Source of the DNA: Sinohyriopsis cumingii
Lineage: Eukaryota > Mollusca > Bivalvia > Unionida > Unionidae
Direction: 5' to 3'
DNA: 64,000 nucleotides
NCBI GenBank assembly: GCA_028554795.2
Contig: CM068824.1
Coordinates: forward strand, 156,900,789 to 156,964,788
In this document: positions 1 to 13,442 of the stretch, in pieces
Numbering within the stretch: the first letter of the stretch is position 1
Layout of the letters: every line of letters starts with the position of its first letter
The notes under the pieces: model-generated
What the model saw: only the letters and a program-made list of their open reading frames with translations
Told to the model about the DNA's origin: nothing
The model's database searches: none
Translations under genes and position numbers: made by a program

Positions 1-3000
1 GCATTCAAGCATATGACTGCATGGTTATGACTGACAGTGTTACAATGAGTAGCATTCAAGCATATGACTGCATGGTTATGACTGACAGTGTTACAATGAG
101 TAGCATTCAAGCATATGACTGCATGGTTATGATTGACAGTGTTACAATGAGTAGCATTCAAGCATATGACTGTATGATTATGATTGACAGTGTTACAATG
201 AGTAGCATTCAAGCATATGACTGCATGGTTATGACTGACAGTGTTACAATGAGTAGCATTCAAGCATATGACTGCATGGTTATGATTGACAGTGTTACAA
301 TGAGTAGCATTCAAGCATATGACTGCATGGTTATGACTGACAGTGTTACAATGAGTAGCATTCAAGCATATGACTGCATGGTTATGATTGACAGTGTTAC
401 AATGAGTAGCATTCAAGCATATGACTGTATGATTATGATTGACAGTGTTACAATGAGTAGCATTCAAGCATATGACTGCATGGTTATGACTGACAGTGTT
501 ACAATGAGTAGCATTCAAGCATATGACTGCATGATTATGACTGACAGTGTTACAATGAGTAGCATTCAAGCATATGACTGCATGGTTATGACTGACAGTG
601 TTACAATGAGTAGTATTCAAGCATATGACTGTATGGTTATGATTGACAGTGTTACAATGAGTAGCATTCAAGCATATGACTGTATGATTATGATTGACAG
701 TGTTACAATGAGTAGCATTCAAGCATATGACTGTATGATTATGATTGACAGTGTTACAATGAGTAGCATTCAAGCATATTACTGCATGGTTATGACTGAC
801 AGTGTTATAATGAGTAGCATTCAAGCATATGACTGCATGGTTATGATTGACAGTGTTATAATGAGTAGCATTCAAGCATATGACTCCATGGTTATGATTG
901 ACAGTGTTACAATGAGTAGCATTCAAGCATATGACTGCATGATTATGATTGACAGTGTTACAATGAGTAGCATTCAAGCATATGACTGCATGGTTATGAT
1001 TGACAGTGTTACAATGAGTAGCATTCAAGCATATGACTGCATGGTTATGATTGACAGTGTTACAATGAGTAGCATTCAAGCATATGACTGCATGGTTATG
1101 ACTGACAGTGTTATAATGAGTAGCATTCAAGCATATGACTGCATGGTTATGATTGACAGTGTTACAATGAGTAGCATTCAAGCATATGACTGCATGGTTA
1201 TGATTGACAGTGTTACAATGAGTAGCATTCAAGCATATGACTGTATGATTATGATTGACAGTGTTATAACGAGTAGCATTCAAGCATATGACTGCATGGT
1301 TATGATTGACAGTGTTACAATGAGTAGCATTCAAGCATATGACTGCATGGTTATGACTGACAGTGTTACAATGAGTAGCATTCAAGCATATGACTGCATG
1401 GTTATGATTGACAGTGTTACAATGAGTAGCATTCAAGCATATGACTGCATGGTTATGATTGACAGTGTTACAATGAGTAGCATTCAAGGATATGACTGCA
1501 TGATTATGATTGACAGTGTTACAATGAGTAGCATCCAAGCATATGACTGCATGATTATGATTGACAGTGTTATAACGAGTAGCATTCAAGCATATGACTG
1601 CATGGTTATGATTGACAGTGTTACAATGAGTAGCATTCAAGCATATGACTGCATGGTTATGACTGACAGTGTTACAATGAGTAGCATTCAAGCATATTAC
1701 TGCATGGTTATGATTGACAGTGTTACAATGAGTAGCATTCAAGCATATGACTGCATGGTTATGATTGACAGTGTTACAATGAGTAGCATTCAAGCATATG
1801 ACTGCATGGTTATGACTGACAGTGTTACAATGAGTAGCATTCAAGCATATGACTGCATGGTTATGACTGACAGTGTTACAATGAGTAGCATTCAAGCATA
1901 TGACTGCATGGTTATGATTGACAGTGTTACAATGAGTAGCATTCAAGCATATGACTGCATGGTTATGATTGACAGTGTTACAATGAGTAGCATTCAAGCA
2001 TATGACTGCATGGTTATGACTGACAGTGTTACAATGAGTAGCATTCAAGCATATGACTGCATGGTTATGACTGACAGTGTTACAATGAGTAGCATTCAAG
2101 CATATGACTGCATGGTTATGATTGACAGTGTTACAATGAGTAGCATTCAAGCATATGACTGCATGGTTATGATTGACAGTGTTACAATGAGTAGCATTCA
2201 AGCATATGACTGCATGGTTATGATTGACAGTGTTACAATGAGTAGCATTCAAGCATATGACTGCATGGTTATGATTGACAGTGTTACAATGAGTAGCATT
2301 CAAGCATATGACTGCATGATTATGATTGACAGTGTTACAATGAGTAGCATTCAAGCATATGACTGTATGATTATGATTGACAGTGTTACAATGAGTAGCA
2401 TTCAAGCATATTACTGCATGGTTATGACTGACAGTGTTATAATGAGTAGCATTCAAGCATATGACTGCATGGTTATTATTGACAGTGTTATAATGAGTAG
2501 CATTCAAGCATATGACTCCATGGTTATGATTGACAGTGTTACAATGAGTAGCATTCAAGCATATGACTGCATGATTATGATTGACAGTGTTACAATGAGT
2601 AGCATTCAAGCATATGACTGCATGGTTATGATTGACAGTGTTACAATGAGTAGCATTCAAGCATATGACTGCATGGTTATGATTGACAGTGTTACAATGA
2701 GTAGCATTCAAGCATATGACTGTATGATTATGATTGACAGTGTTACAATGAGTAGCATTCAAGCATATGACTGCATGGTTATGATTGACAGTGTTACAAT
2801 GAGTAGCATTCAAGCATATGACTGCATGGTTATGACTGACAGTGTTATAATGAGTAGCATTCAAGCATATGACTGCATGGTTATGATTGACAGTGTTACA
2901 ATGAGTAGCATTCAAGCATATGACTGCATGGTTATGATTGACAGTGTTACAATGAGTAGCATTCAAGCATATGACTGTATGATTATGATTGACAGTGTTA

Positions 3001-6000
3001 TAACGAGTAGCATTCAAGCATATGACTGCATGGTTATGATTGACAGTGTTACAATGAGTAGCATTCAAGCATATGACTGCATGGTTATGATTGACAGTGT
3101 TACAATGAGTAGCATTCAAGCATATGACTGCATGGTTATGACTGACAGTGTTACAATGAGTAGCATTCAAGCATATGACTGCATGGTTATGATTGACAGT
3201 GTTACAATGAGTAGCATTCAAGCATATGACTGTATGATTATGATTGACAGTGTTATAACGAGTAGCATTCAAGCATATGACTGCATGGTTATGACTGACA
3301 GTGTTACAATGAGTAGCATTCAAGCATATGACTGCATGGTTATGATTGACAGTGTTACAATGAGTAGCATTCAAGCATATGACTGCATGGTTATGATTGA
3401 CAGTGTTACAATGAGTAGCATTCAAGCATATGACTGCATGGTTATGATTGACAGTGTTACAATGAGTAGCATTCAAGCATATGACTGCATGGTTATGACT
3501 GACAGTGTTACAATGAGTAGCATTCAAGCATATGACTTCATGGTTATGATTGACAGTGTTACAATGAGTAGCATTCAAGCATATGACTGCATGGTTATGA
3601 TTGACAGTGTTACAATGAGTAGCATTCAAGCATATGACTGCATGGTTATGATTGACAGTGTTACAATGAGTAGCATTCAAGCATATGACTGCATGGTTAT
3701 GATTGACAGTGTTACAATGAGTAGCATTCAAGCATATGACTGCATGGTTATGATTGACAGTGTTACAATGAGTAGCATTCAAGCATATGACTGCATGGTT
3801 ATGATTGACAGTGTTACAATGAGTAGCATTCAAGCATATGACTGCATGGTTATGATTGACAGTGTTACAATGAGTAGCATTCAAGCATATGACTGCATGG
3901 TTATGACTGACAGTGTTATAATGAGTAGCATTCAAGCATATGACTCCATGATTATGATTGACAGTGTTACAATGAGTAGCATTCAAGCATATGACTGCAT
4001 GGTTATGATTGACAGTGTTACAATGAGTAGCATTCAAGCATATGACTGTATGATTATGATTGACAGTGTTACAATGAGTAGCATTCAAGCATATTACTGC
4101 ATGGTTATGATTGACAGTGTTATAATGAGTAGCATTCAAGCATATGACTGCATGGTTATGATTGACAGTGTTACAATGAGTAGCATTCAAGCATATGACT
4201 GCATGGTTATGACTGACAGTGTTATAATGAGTAGCATTCAAGCATATGACTCCATGGTTATGATTGACAGTGTTACAATGAGTAGCATTCAAGCATATGA
4301 CTGCATGGTTATGACTGACAGTGTTACAATGAGTAGCATTCAAGCATATGACTGCATGGTTATGATTGACAGTGTTACAATGAGTAGCATTCAAGCATAT
4401 GACTGTATGATTATGATTGACAGTGTTACAATGAGTAGCATTCAAGCATATGACTGCATGGTTATGATTGACAGTGTTACAATGAGTAGCATTCAAGCAT
4501 ATGACTGTATCATTATGATTGACAGTGTTACAATGAGTAGCATTCAAGCATATGACTGCATGGTTATGACTGACAGTGTTACAATGAGTAGCATTCAAGC
4601 ATATGACTGTATGATTATGATTGACAGTGTTACAATGAGTAGCATTCAAGCATATGACTGCATGGTTATGATTGACAGAGTTATAATGAGTAGCATTCAA
4701 GCATATGACTGCATGGTTATGATTGACAGTGTTATAATGAGTAGCATTCAAGCATATGACTGCATGGTTATGATTGACAGAGTTATAATGAGTAGCATTC
4801 AAGCATATGACTGCATGGTTATGACTGACAGTGTTATAATGAGTAGCATTCAAGCATATGACTGTATGATTATGATTGACAGTGTTACAATGAGTAGCAT
4901 TCAAGCATATGACTGTATGATTATGATTGACAGTGTTACAATGAGTAGCATTCAAGCATATGACTGCATGGTTATGATTGACAGAGTTATAATGAGTAGC
5001 ATTCAAGCATATGACTGCATGGTTATGACTGACAGTGTTATAATGAGTAGCATTCAAGCATATGACTCCATGGTTATGACTGACAGTGTTACAATGAGTA
5101 GCATTCAAGCATATGACTGCATGGTTATGACTGACAGTGTTACAATGAGTAGCATTCAAGCATATGACTGCATGGTTATGACTGACAGTGTTACAATGAG
5201 TAGCATTCAAGCATATGACTGCATGGTTATGACTGACAGTGTTACAATGAGTAGCATTCAAGCATATGACTGTATGATTATGATTGACAGTGTTACAATG
5301 AGTAGCATTCAAGCATATGACTGCATGGTTATGATTGACAGAGTTATAATGAGTAGCATTCAAGCATATGACTGCATGGTTATGATTGACAGTGTTATAA
5401 TGAGTAGCATTCAAGCATATGACTCCATGGTTATGATTGACAGTGTTACAATGAGTAGCATTCAAGCATATGACTGCATGGTTATGACTGACAGTGTTAC
5501 AATGAGTAGCATTCAAGCATATGACTGCATGGTTATGACTGACAGTGTTACAATGAGTAGTATTCAAGCATATGACTGCATGGTTATGACTGACAGTGTT
5601 ACAATGAGTAGTATTCAAGCATATGACTGTATGGTTATGATTGACAGTGTTACAATGAGTAGCATTCAAGCATATGACTGTATGATTATGATTGACAGTG
5701 TTACAATGAGTAGCATTCAAGCATATGACTGTATGATTATGATTGACAGTGTTACAATGAGTAGCATTCAAGCATATTACTGCATGGTTATGACTGACAG
5801 TGTTATAATGAGTAGCATTCAAGCATATGACTGCATGGTTATGATTGACAGTGTTATAATGAGTAGCATTCAAGCATATGACTCCATGATTATGATTGAC
5901 AGTGTTACAATGAGTAGCATTCAAGCATATGACTGCATGGTTATGATTGACAGTGTTACAATGAGTAGCATTCAAGCATATGACTGCATGGTTATGATTG

Positions 6001-9000
6001 ACAGTGTTACAATGAGTAGCATTCAAGCATATGACTGCATGGTTATGATTGACAGTGTTACAATGAGTAGCATTCAAGCATATGACTGTATGATTATGAT
6101 TGACAGTGTTACAATGAGTAGCATTCAAGCATATGACTGCATGGTTATGATTGACAGTGTTACAATGAGTAGCATTCAAGCATATGACTGCATGGTTATG
6201 ACTGACAGTGTTATAATGAGTAGCATTCAAGCATATGACTGCATGGTTATGATTGACAGTGTTACAATGAGTAGCATTCAAGCATATGACTGCATGGTTA
6301 TGATTGACAGTGTTACAATGAGTAGCATTCAAGCATATGACTGCATGGTTATGACTGACAGTGTTATAATGAGTAGCATTCAAGCATATGACTGCATGGT
6401 TATGATTGACAGTGTTACAATGAGTAGCATTCAAGCATATGACTGCATGGTTATGATTGACAGTGTTACAATGAGTAGCATTCAAGCATATGACTGCATG
6501 GTTATGATTGACAGTGTTACAATGAGTAGCATTCAAGCATATGACTGCATGGTTATGATTGACAGTGTTACAATGAGTAGCATTCAAGCATATGACTGTA
6601 TGATTATGATTGACAGTGTTACAATGAGTAGCATTCAAGCATATGACTGCATGGTTATGACTGACAGTGTTACAATGAGTAGCATTCAAGCATATGACTG
6701 CATGGTTATGATTGACAGTGTTATAATGAGTAGCATTCAAGCATATGACTGCATGGTTATGATTGACAGTGTTACAATGAGTAGCATTCAAGCATATAAC
6801 TATGATTATGATTGACAGTGTTACAATGAGTAGCATTCAAGCATATGACTGCATGGTTATGATTGACAGTGTTACAATGAGTAGCATTCAAGCATATGAC
6901 TGCATGGTTATGACTGACAGTGTTATAATGAGTAGCATTCAAGCATATGACTGCATGGTTATGATTGACAGTGTTACAATGAGTAGCATTCAAGCATATG
7001 ACTGCATGGTTATGATTGACAGTGTTACAATGAGTAGCATTCAAGCATATGACTGCATGGTTATGACTGACAGTGTTATAATGAGTAGCATTCAAGCATA
7101 TGACTGCATGATTATGATTGACAGTGTTACAATGAGTAGCATTCAAGCATATGACTGCATGGTTATGACTGACAGTGTTACAATGAGTTGCATTCAAGCA
7201 TATGACTGCATGATTATGATTGACAGTGTTACAATGAGTAGCATTCAAGCATATGACTGCATGGTTATGATTGACAGTGTTATAATGAGTAGCATTCAAG
7301 CATATGACTGCATGATTATGATTGACAGTGTTACAATGAGTAGCATTCAAGCATATGACTGCATGGTTATGATTGACAGTGTTATAATGAGTAGCATTCA
7401 AGCATATGACTGCATGATTATGATTGACAGTGTTACAATGAGTAGCATTCAAGCATATGACTGTATGGTTATGATTGACAGTGTTACAATGAGTAGCATT
7501 CAAGCATATGACTGCATGGTTATGACTGACAGTGTTATAATGAGTAGCATTCAAGCATATGACTGCATGATTATGATTGACAGTGTTACAATGAGTAGCA
7601 TTCAGGCATATGACTGCATGGTTATGATTGACAGTGTTATAATGAGTAGCATTCAAGCATATGACTGTATGATTATGATTGACAGTGTTACAATGAGTAG
7701 CATTCAAGCATATGACTGCATGGTTATGATTGACAGTGTTACAATGAGTAGCATTCAAGCATATGACTGTATGATTATGATTGACAGTGTTACAATGAGT
7801 AGCATTCAAGCATATTACTGCATGGTTATGATTGACAGTGTTATAATGAGTAGCATTCAAGCATATGACTGCATGGTTATGATTGACAGTGTTACAATGA
7901 GTAGCATTCAAGCATATGACTGCATGGTTATGACTGACAGTGTTATAATGAGTAGCATTCAAGCATATGACTCCATGGTTATGATTGACAGTGTTACAAT
8001 GAGTAGCATTCAAGCATATGACTGCATGGTTATGACTGACAGTGTTACAATGAGTAGCATTCAAGCATATGACTGCATGGTTATGATTGACAGTGTTACA
8101 ATGAGTAGCATTCAAGCATATGACTGTATCATTATGATTGACAGTGTTACAATGAGTAGCATTCAAGCATATGACTGCATGGTTATGACTGACAGTGTTA
8201 CAATGAGTAGCATTCAAGCATATGACTGTATGATTATGATTGACAGTGTTACAATGAGTAGCATTCAAGCATATGACTGCATGGTTATGATTGACAGTGT
8301 TACAATGAGTAGCATTCAAGCATATGACTGCATGGTTATGATTGACAGAGTTATAATGAGTAGCATTCAAGCATATGACTGCATGGTTATGATTGACAGT
8401 GTTATAATGAGTAGCATTCAAGCATATGACTGCATGGTTATGATTGACAGAGTTATAATGAGTAGCATTCAAGCATATGACTGCATGGTTATGACTGACA
8501 GTGTTATAATGAGTAGCATTCAAGCATATGACTGTATGATTATGATTGACAGTGTTACAATGAGTAGCATTCAAGCATATGACTGCATGGTTATGATTGA
8601 CAGAGTTATAATGAGTAGCATTCAAGCATATGACTGCATGGTTATGACTGACAGTGTTATAATGAGTAGCATTCAAGCATATGACTCCATGGTTATGATT
8701 GACAGTGTTACAATGAGTAGCATTCAAGCATATGACTGCATGGTTATGACTGACAGTGTTACAATGAGTAGCATTCAAGCATATGACTGCATGGTTATGA
8801 CTGACAGTGTTACAATGAGTAGCATTCAAGCATATGACTGCATGGTTATGACTGACAGTGTTACAATGAGTAGCATTCAAGCATATGACTGTATGATTAT
8901 GATTGACAGTGTTACAATGAGTAGCATTCAAGCATATGACTGCATGGTTATGATTGACAGAGTTATAATGAGTAGCATTCAAGCATATGACTGCATGGTT

Positions 9001-11320
9001 ATGATTGACAGTGTTATAATGAGTAGCATTCAAGCATATGACTCCATGGTTATGATTGACAGTGTTACAATGAGTAGCATTCAAGCATATGACTGCATGG
9101 TTATGACTGACAGTGTTACAATGAGTAGCATTCAAGCATATGACTGCATGGTTATGACTGACAGTGTTACAATGAGTAGTATTCAAGCATATGACTGCAT
9201 GGTTATGACTGACAGTGTTACAATGAGTAGTATTCAAGCATATGACTGTATGGTTATGATTGACAGTGTTACAATGAGTAGCATTCAAGCATATGACTGT
9301 ATGATTATGATTGACAGTGTTACAATGAGTAGCATTCAAGCATATGACTGTATGATTATGATTGACAGTGTTACAATGAGTAGCATTCAAGCATATTACT
9401 GCATGGTTATGACTGACAGTGTTATAATGAGTAGCATTCAAGCATATGACTCCATGGTTATGATTGACAGTGTTACAATGAGTAGCATTCAAGCATATGA
9501 CTGCATGATTATGATTGACAGTGTTACAATGAGTAGCATTCAAGCATATGACTGCATGGTTATGATTGACAGTGTTACAATGAGTAGCATTCAAGCATAT
9601 GACTGCATGGTTATGATTGACAGTGTTACAATGAGTAGCATTCTAGCATATGACTGTATGATTATGATTGACAGTGTTACAATGAGTAGCATTCAAGCAT
9701 ATGACTGCATGGTTATGATTGACAGTGTTACAATGAGTAGCATTCAAGCATATGACTGCATGGTTATGACTGACAGTGTTATAATGAGTAGCATTCAAGC
9801 ATATGACTGCATGGTTATGATTGACAGTGTTACAATGAGTAGCATTCAAGCATATGACTGCATGGTTATGATTGACAGTGTTACAATGAGTAGCATTCAA
9901 GCATATGACTGCATGGTTATGACTGACAGTGTTATAATGAGTAGCATTCAAGCATATGACTGCATGGTTATGATTGACAGTGTTACAATGAGTAGCATTC
10001 AAGCATATGACTGCATGGTTATGATTGACAGTGTTACAATGAGTAGCATTCAAGCATATGACTGCATGGTTATGACTGACAGTGTTACAATGAGTAGCAT
10101 TCAAGCATATGACTGCATGGTTATGATTGACAGTGTTACAATGAGTAGCATTCAAGCATATGACTGTATGATTATGATTGACAGTGTTACAATGAGTAGC
10201 ATTCAAGCATATGACTGCATGGTTATGACTGACAGTGTTACAATGAGTAGCATTCAAGCATATGACTGCATGGTTATGATTGACAGTGTTATAATGAGTA
10301 GCATTCAAGCATATGACTGCATGGTTATGATTGACAGTGTTACAATGAGTAGCATTCAAGCATATAACTATGATTATGATTGACAGTGTTACAATGAGTA
10401 GCATTCAAGCATATGACTGCATGGTTATGATTGACAGTGTTACAATGAGTAGCATTCAAGCATATGACTGCATGGTTATGACTGACAGTGTTATAATGAG
10501 TAGCATTCAAGCATATGACTGCATGGTTATGATTGACAGTGTTACAATGAGTAGCATTCAAGCATATGACTGCATGGTTATGATTGACAGTGTTACAATG
10601 AGTAGCATTCAAGCATATGACTGCATGGTTATGACTGACAGTGTTATAATGAGTAGCATTCAAGCATATGACTGCATGATTATGATTGACAGTGTTACAA
10701 TGAGTAGCATTCAAGCATATGACTGCATGGTTATGACTGACAGTGTTATAATGAGTAGCATTCAAGCATATGACTGCATGATTATGATTGACAGTGTTAC
10801 AATGAGTAGCATTCAAGCATATGACTGCATGGTTATGATTGACAGTGTTATAATGAGTAGCATTCAAGCATATGACTGCATGATTATGATTGACAGTGTT
10901 ACAATGAGTAGCATTCAAGCATATGACTGCATGGTTATGATTGACAGTGTTATAATGAGTAGCATTCAAGCATATGACTGCATGATTATGATTGACAGTG
11001 TTACAATGAGTAGCATTCAAGCATATGACTGTATGGTTATGATTGACAGTGTTACAATGAGTAGCATTCAAGCATATGACTGCATGGTTATGACTGACAG
11101 TGTTATAATGAGTAGCATTCAAGCATATGACTGCATGATTATGATTGACAGTGTTACAATGAGTAGCATTCAGGCATATGACTGCATGGTTATGATTGAC
11201 AGTGTTATAATGAGTAGCATTCAAGCATATGACTGTATGATTATGATTGACAGTGTTACAATGAGTAGCATGCAAGCATATGACTGCATGGTTATGATTG
11301 ACAGTGTTACAATGAGGGAG
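1..11320. repeat. 51-bp satellite array, about 220 tandem units
   Basis: The unit is 51 bp, roughly GCATTCAAGCATATGACTGC followed by ATGGTTATGACTGACAGTG and TTACAATGAGTA, repeated head to tail without spacers. Unit variants differ at a few sites: ACT/ATT, ACA/ATA, GGTT/GATT, TGC/TGT/TCC, GAC/TAC and AGTG/AGAG. Almost every unit has an NdeI site (CATATG). The length is divisible by three, so one frame on each strand stays open for kilobases. The array starts before the window and ends at about 11,320 in a hybrid unit. It lies upstream of TRPN ankyrin exons and is probably intronic, although the earlier exons are not visible. Confidence 0.97.
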
Positions 11321-11335
11321 TACTGTATGCTGTAA
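6796..11335. repeat. Higher-order duplication inside the 51-bp satellite, period 3,568 bp
   Basis: A unit lacking 2 bp (GCATATAACTATG in place of GCATATGACTGCATG) occurs at about 6,798 and again at about 10,366, exactly 3,568 bp apart (70 units minus 2 bp). Another rare variant, TTCAGGCATATG, occurs at 7,605 and 11,173, again 3,568 bp apart. The rare TGTATCATTATG variant at 4,511 and 8,130 is 3,619 bp apart, one unit more. The block before 6,815 was therefore copied as a unit, with one 51-bp unit gained or lost since. Confidence 0.88.
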
Positions 11336-11499
11336 CCTTTCATTTAAAATATTTGTCCAGCCAATGACGTATTATATCTTCTATTCATGTAATATGTTTT
11401 ATTTGTTGCAATGCAGTCATGAAAATTACCAGTGTATACAGCACTCTCATACTATTGGTTCCTTCATCATAACACACCTATTATAAGACAGGTATGGTC
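11336..11499. other. Short unique stretch between two repeat arrays
   Basis: AT-rich sequence with no open frame or recognisable motif. It separates the end of the 51-bp satellite from the first clear copy of the 88-bp family. Confidence 0.5.
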
Positions 11500-13230
11500 A
11501 TGAATCCCATTTTATTATATAGTAGTCATATTGTATCATGTACTTAATGTACCTCATTATAAGTTAGTCTTGCTATAAGGCAGAATACTCCATAGCCTCC
11601 ATAGACAGCATTATAATGAGGTAGTACTGTATCATGTACCTCATTTTTAGGTGGTCATGCTATAAGGCAGTATACTCCATAGCCTCCATAGACAGTATTA
11701 TAATGAGGTAGTACTGTATCATGTACCTCATTTTTAGGTGGTCATGCTACAAGGCAGTATACTCCATAGCCTCCATAGACAGCATTATAATGAGGTAGTA
11801 CTGTATCATGTACCTCATTTTTAGGTGGTCATGCTACAAGGCAGTATACTCCATAACCTCCATAGACAGCATTATAATGAGGTCGTACTGTATCATATAC
11901 CTCATTTTTAGGTGGTCTTACTCTAAGGCAGTGTACTCTATGAATTACAGACAGCATTATAATGAGGCAGTACTGTATCATGTACTTCATTGTAAGATAG
12001 TCTTGCTATAAGGCAGTATACTACATAACCTCCACATACAGCATTATAATGAGGTAGTACTATATCATGTACCTCATTGTTAGGTGATCTTCCTCTAAGG
12101 CAGTATACTCCACGAATTACATAGACAGTATTATAATGAGGTAGTACTGTATCATGTACCTCGTTGTTAGGTGGTCTTAATACAAGGCAGTATATTCCAT
12201 AGTCATTTGAACAGCATTATAAAGAGAGAACACTATATCATGTACTTCATTGTAAGATAGTCTTGCTATAAGGCAGTATACTCCATGTTTCCCATGGACA
12301 ACATTATAATAGTTGAGCATGGTATGTACATCATTGTAAGGCAGACTCCTTATATGAAGGCAGTATACTTCAGGACTCCTGTGGATGACCTTTTAATGAG
12401 GGAGTACTGTGTTATGAACTTCCTATACAAGTTTGTCTCACTAGAAGGCAGTATACTTCATGGCTCCCATTTTATGTCATTATTATAAAGGAGTACTGTG
12501 TTATGAACTTCCTATACAAGTTTGTCTCACTAGAAGGCAGTACACTTCATGGCTCCCATTTGATGTCATTATTATTGTCATTATTATAAAGGAGTACTGT
12601 GTTATGAACTTCCTATGCAAGTTTGTAGCACTAGAAGGCAGTACACTTCATGGCTCCCTTTTGATGTCATTATTATAAAGGAGTACTGTGTTATTAACTT
12701 CCTATACAAGTTTGTCTCACTAGAAGGCAGTACACTTCATGGCTCCCATTTGATATCATTATATAAAGGAGTTCTGTGTTATGAACTTCCTATACAAGTT
12801 TGTCTCACTAGAAAGCAGTTCACTTCATAGCTCCCTTTTGATGTAATTATTATAAAGGAGTACTGTGTTATGAACTTCCTATACAAGTTTGTCTCACTAG
12901 AAGGCAGTATACTTCATGGCTCCCTTTTGATGTCATTATTATAAAGGAGTACTGTATTATGAACTTCCTATACAAGTTTGTCTCACTAGAAAGCAGTATA
13001 CTTCATGGCTCCCATTTTATGTCATTATTATAAAGGAGTACTGTGTTATGAACTTCCTATACAAGTTTGTCTCACTAGAAGGCAGTATACATCATGGCTC
13101 CCTTTTGATGTCATTATTATAAAGGAGTATAGTATCATGTATTTCATTGTAAGGTGGTCTCATTTCATGGCATTATGTTCTGTGACTTCCATGATTGGCA
13201 TTATAATGAGGGAATGTTGTATTGACTGAG
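11500..13230. repeat. 87-89-bp tandem repeat family, two subfamilies
   Basis: About 19-20 diverged units. The first subfamily (to about 12,310) has the core ATTATAATGAGGTAGTACTG, TATCATGTACCTCAT and AAGGCAGTATACTCCATAG with a period of about 87 bp. The second (about 12,400-13,130) has TTATGAACTTCCTATACAAG and GTCTCACTAGAAGGCAGTAT with a period of about 88 bp, eight copies. Both keep AAGGCAGTATACT and an (A)TTATAA-type core, so they share one origin. Several short open frames here are repeat artefacts. Confidence 0.92.
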
Positions 13231-13343
13231 ATTAAATATGCTGATTTAATGATTAGAATATAAACAAGAAATAAAGGGTCGAATACAATGGATTAAACTG
13301 TCAGGTGCTTGTTTTTCAATGTCTGTAATGTATGATGTTTCAG

Positions 13344-13442
13344 AATGGTTGGTCCCCACTGTTGGTTGCCAGTGAGCAGGGCCATGTGGAGATTGTGAAG
13401 ATTCTTTTGCAGCATCATGCAAGGGTTGATGTCTTTGATGAG
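13344..13442 (+). CDS. trpn1: TRPN exon 1 of window: one ankyrin repeat
   Basis: Acceptor TTTCAG, donor GTAATC. 99 nt encode exactly 33 residues, one ankyrin repeat (NGWSPLLVASEQGHVEIV.., ending DVFDE). The repeat has the expected G-x-TPL-like turn (here GWSPLLVAS), a GH at the inter-helix turn and an LLQHHA second helix. Phase 0 at both ends. The preceding exon is outside the window, beyond the satellite. Confidence 0.93.

Noticed and set aside
21..6815. A 2,264-codon plus-strand gene, and its partners at 6,802-10,383, 10,370-11,335 and on the minus strand
   Set aside because: They are translations of the 51-bp satellite. Variants mostly change residues, both strands are open alike, and no start context, domain or intron signal exists.
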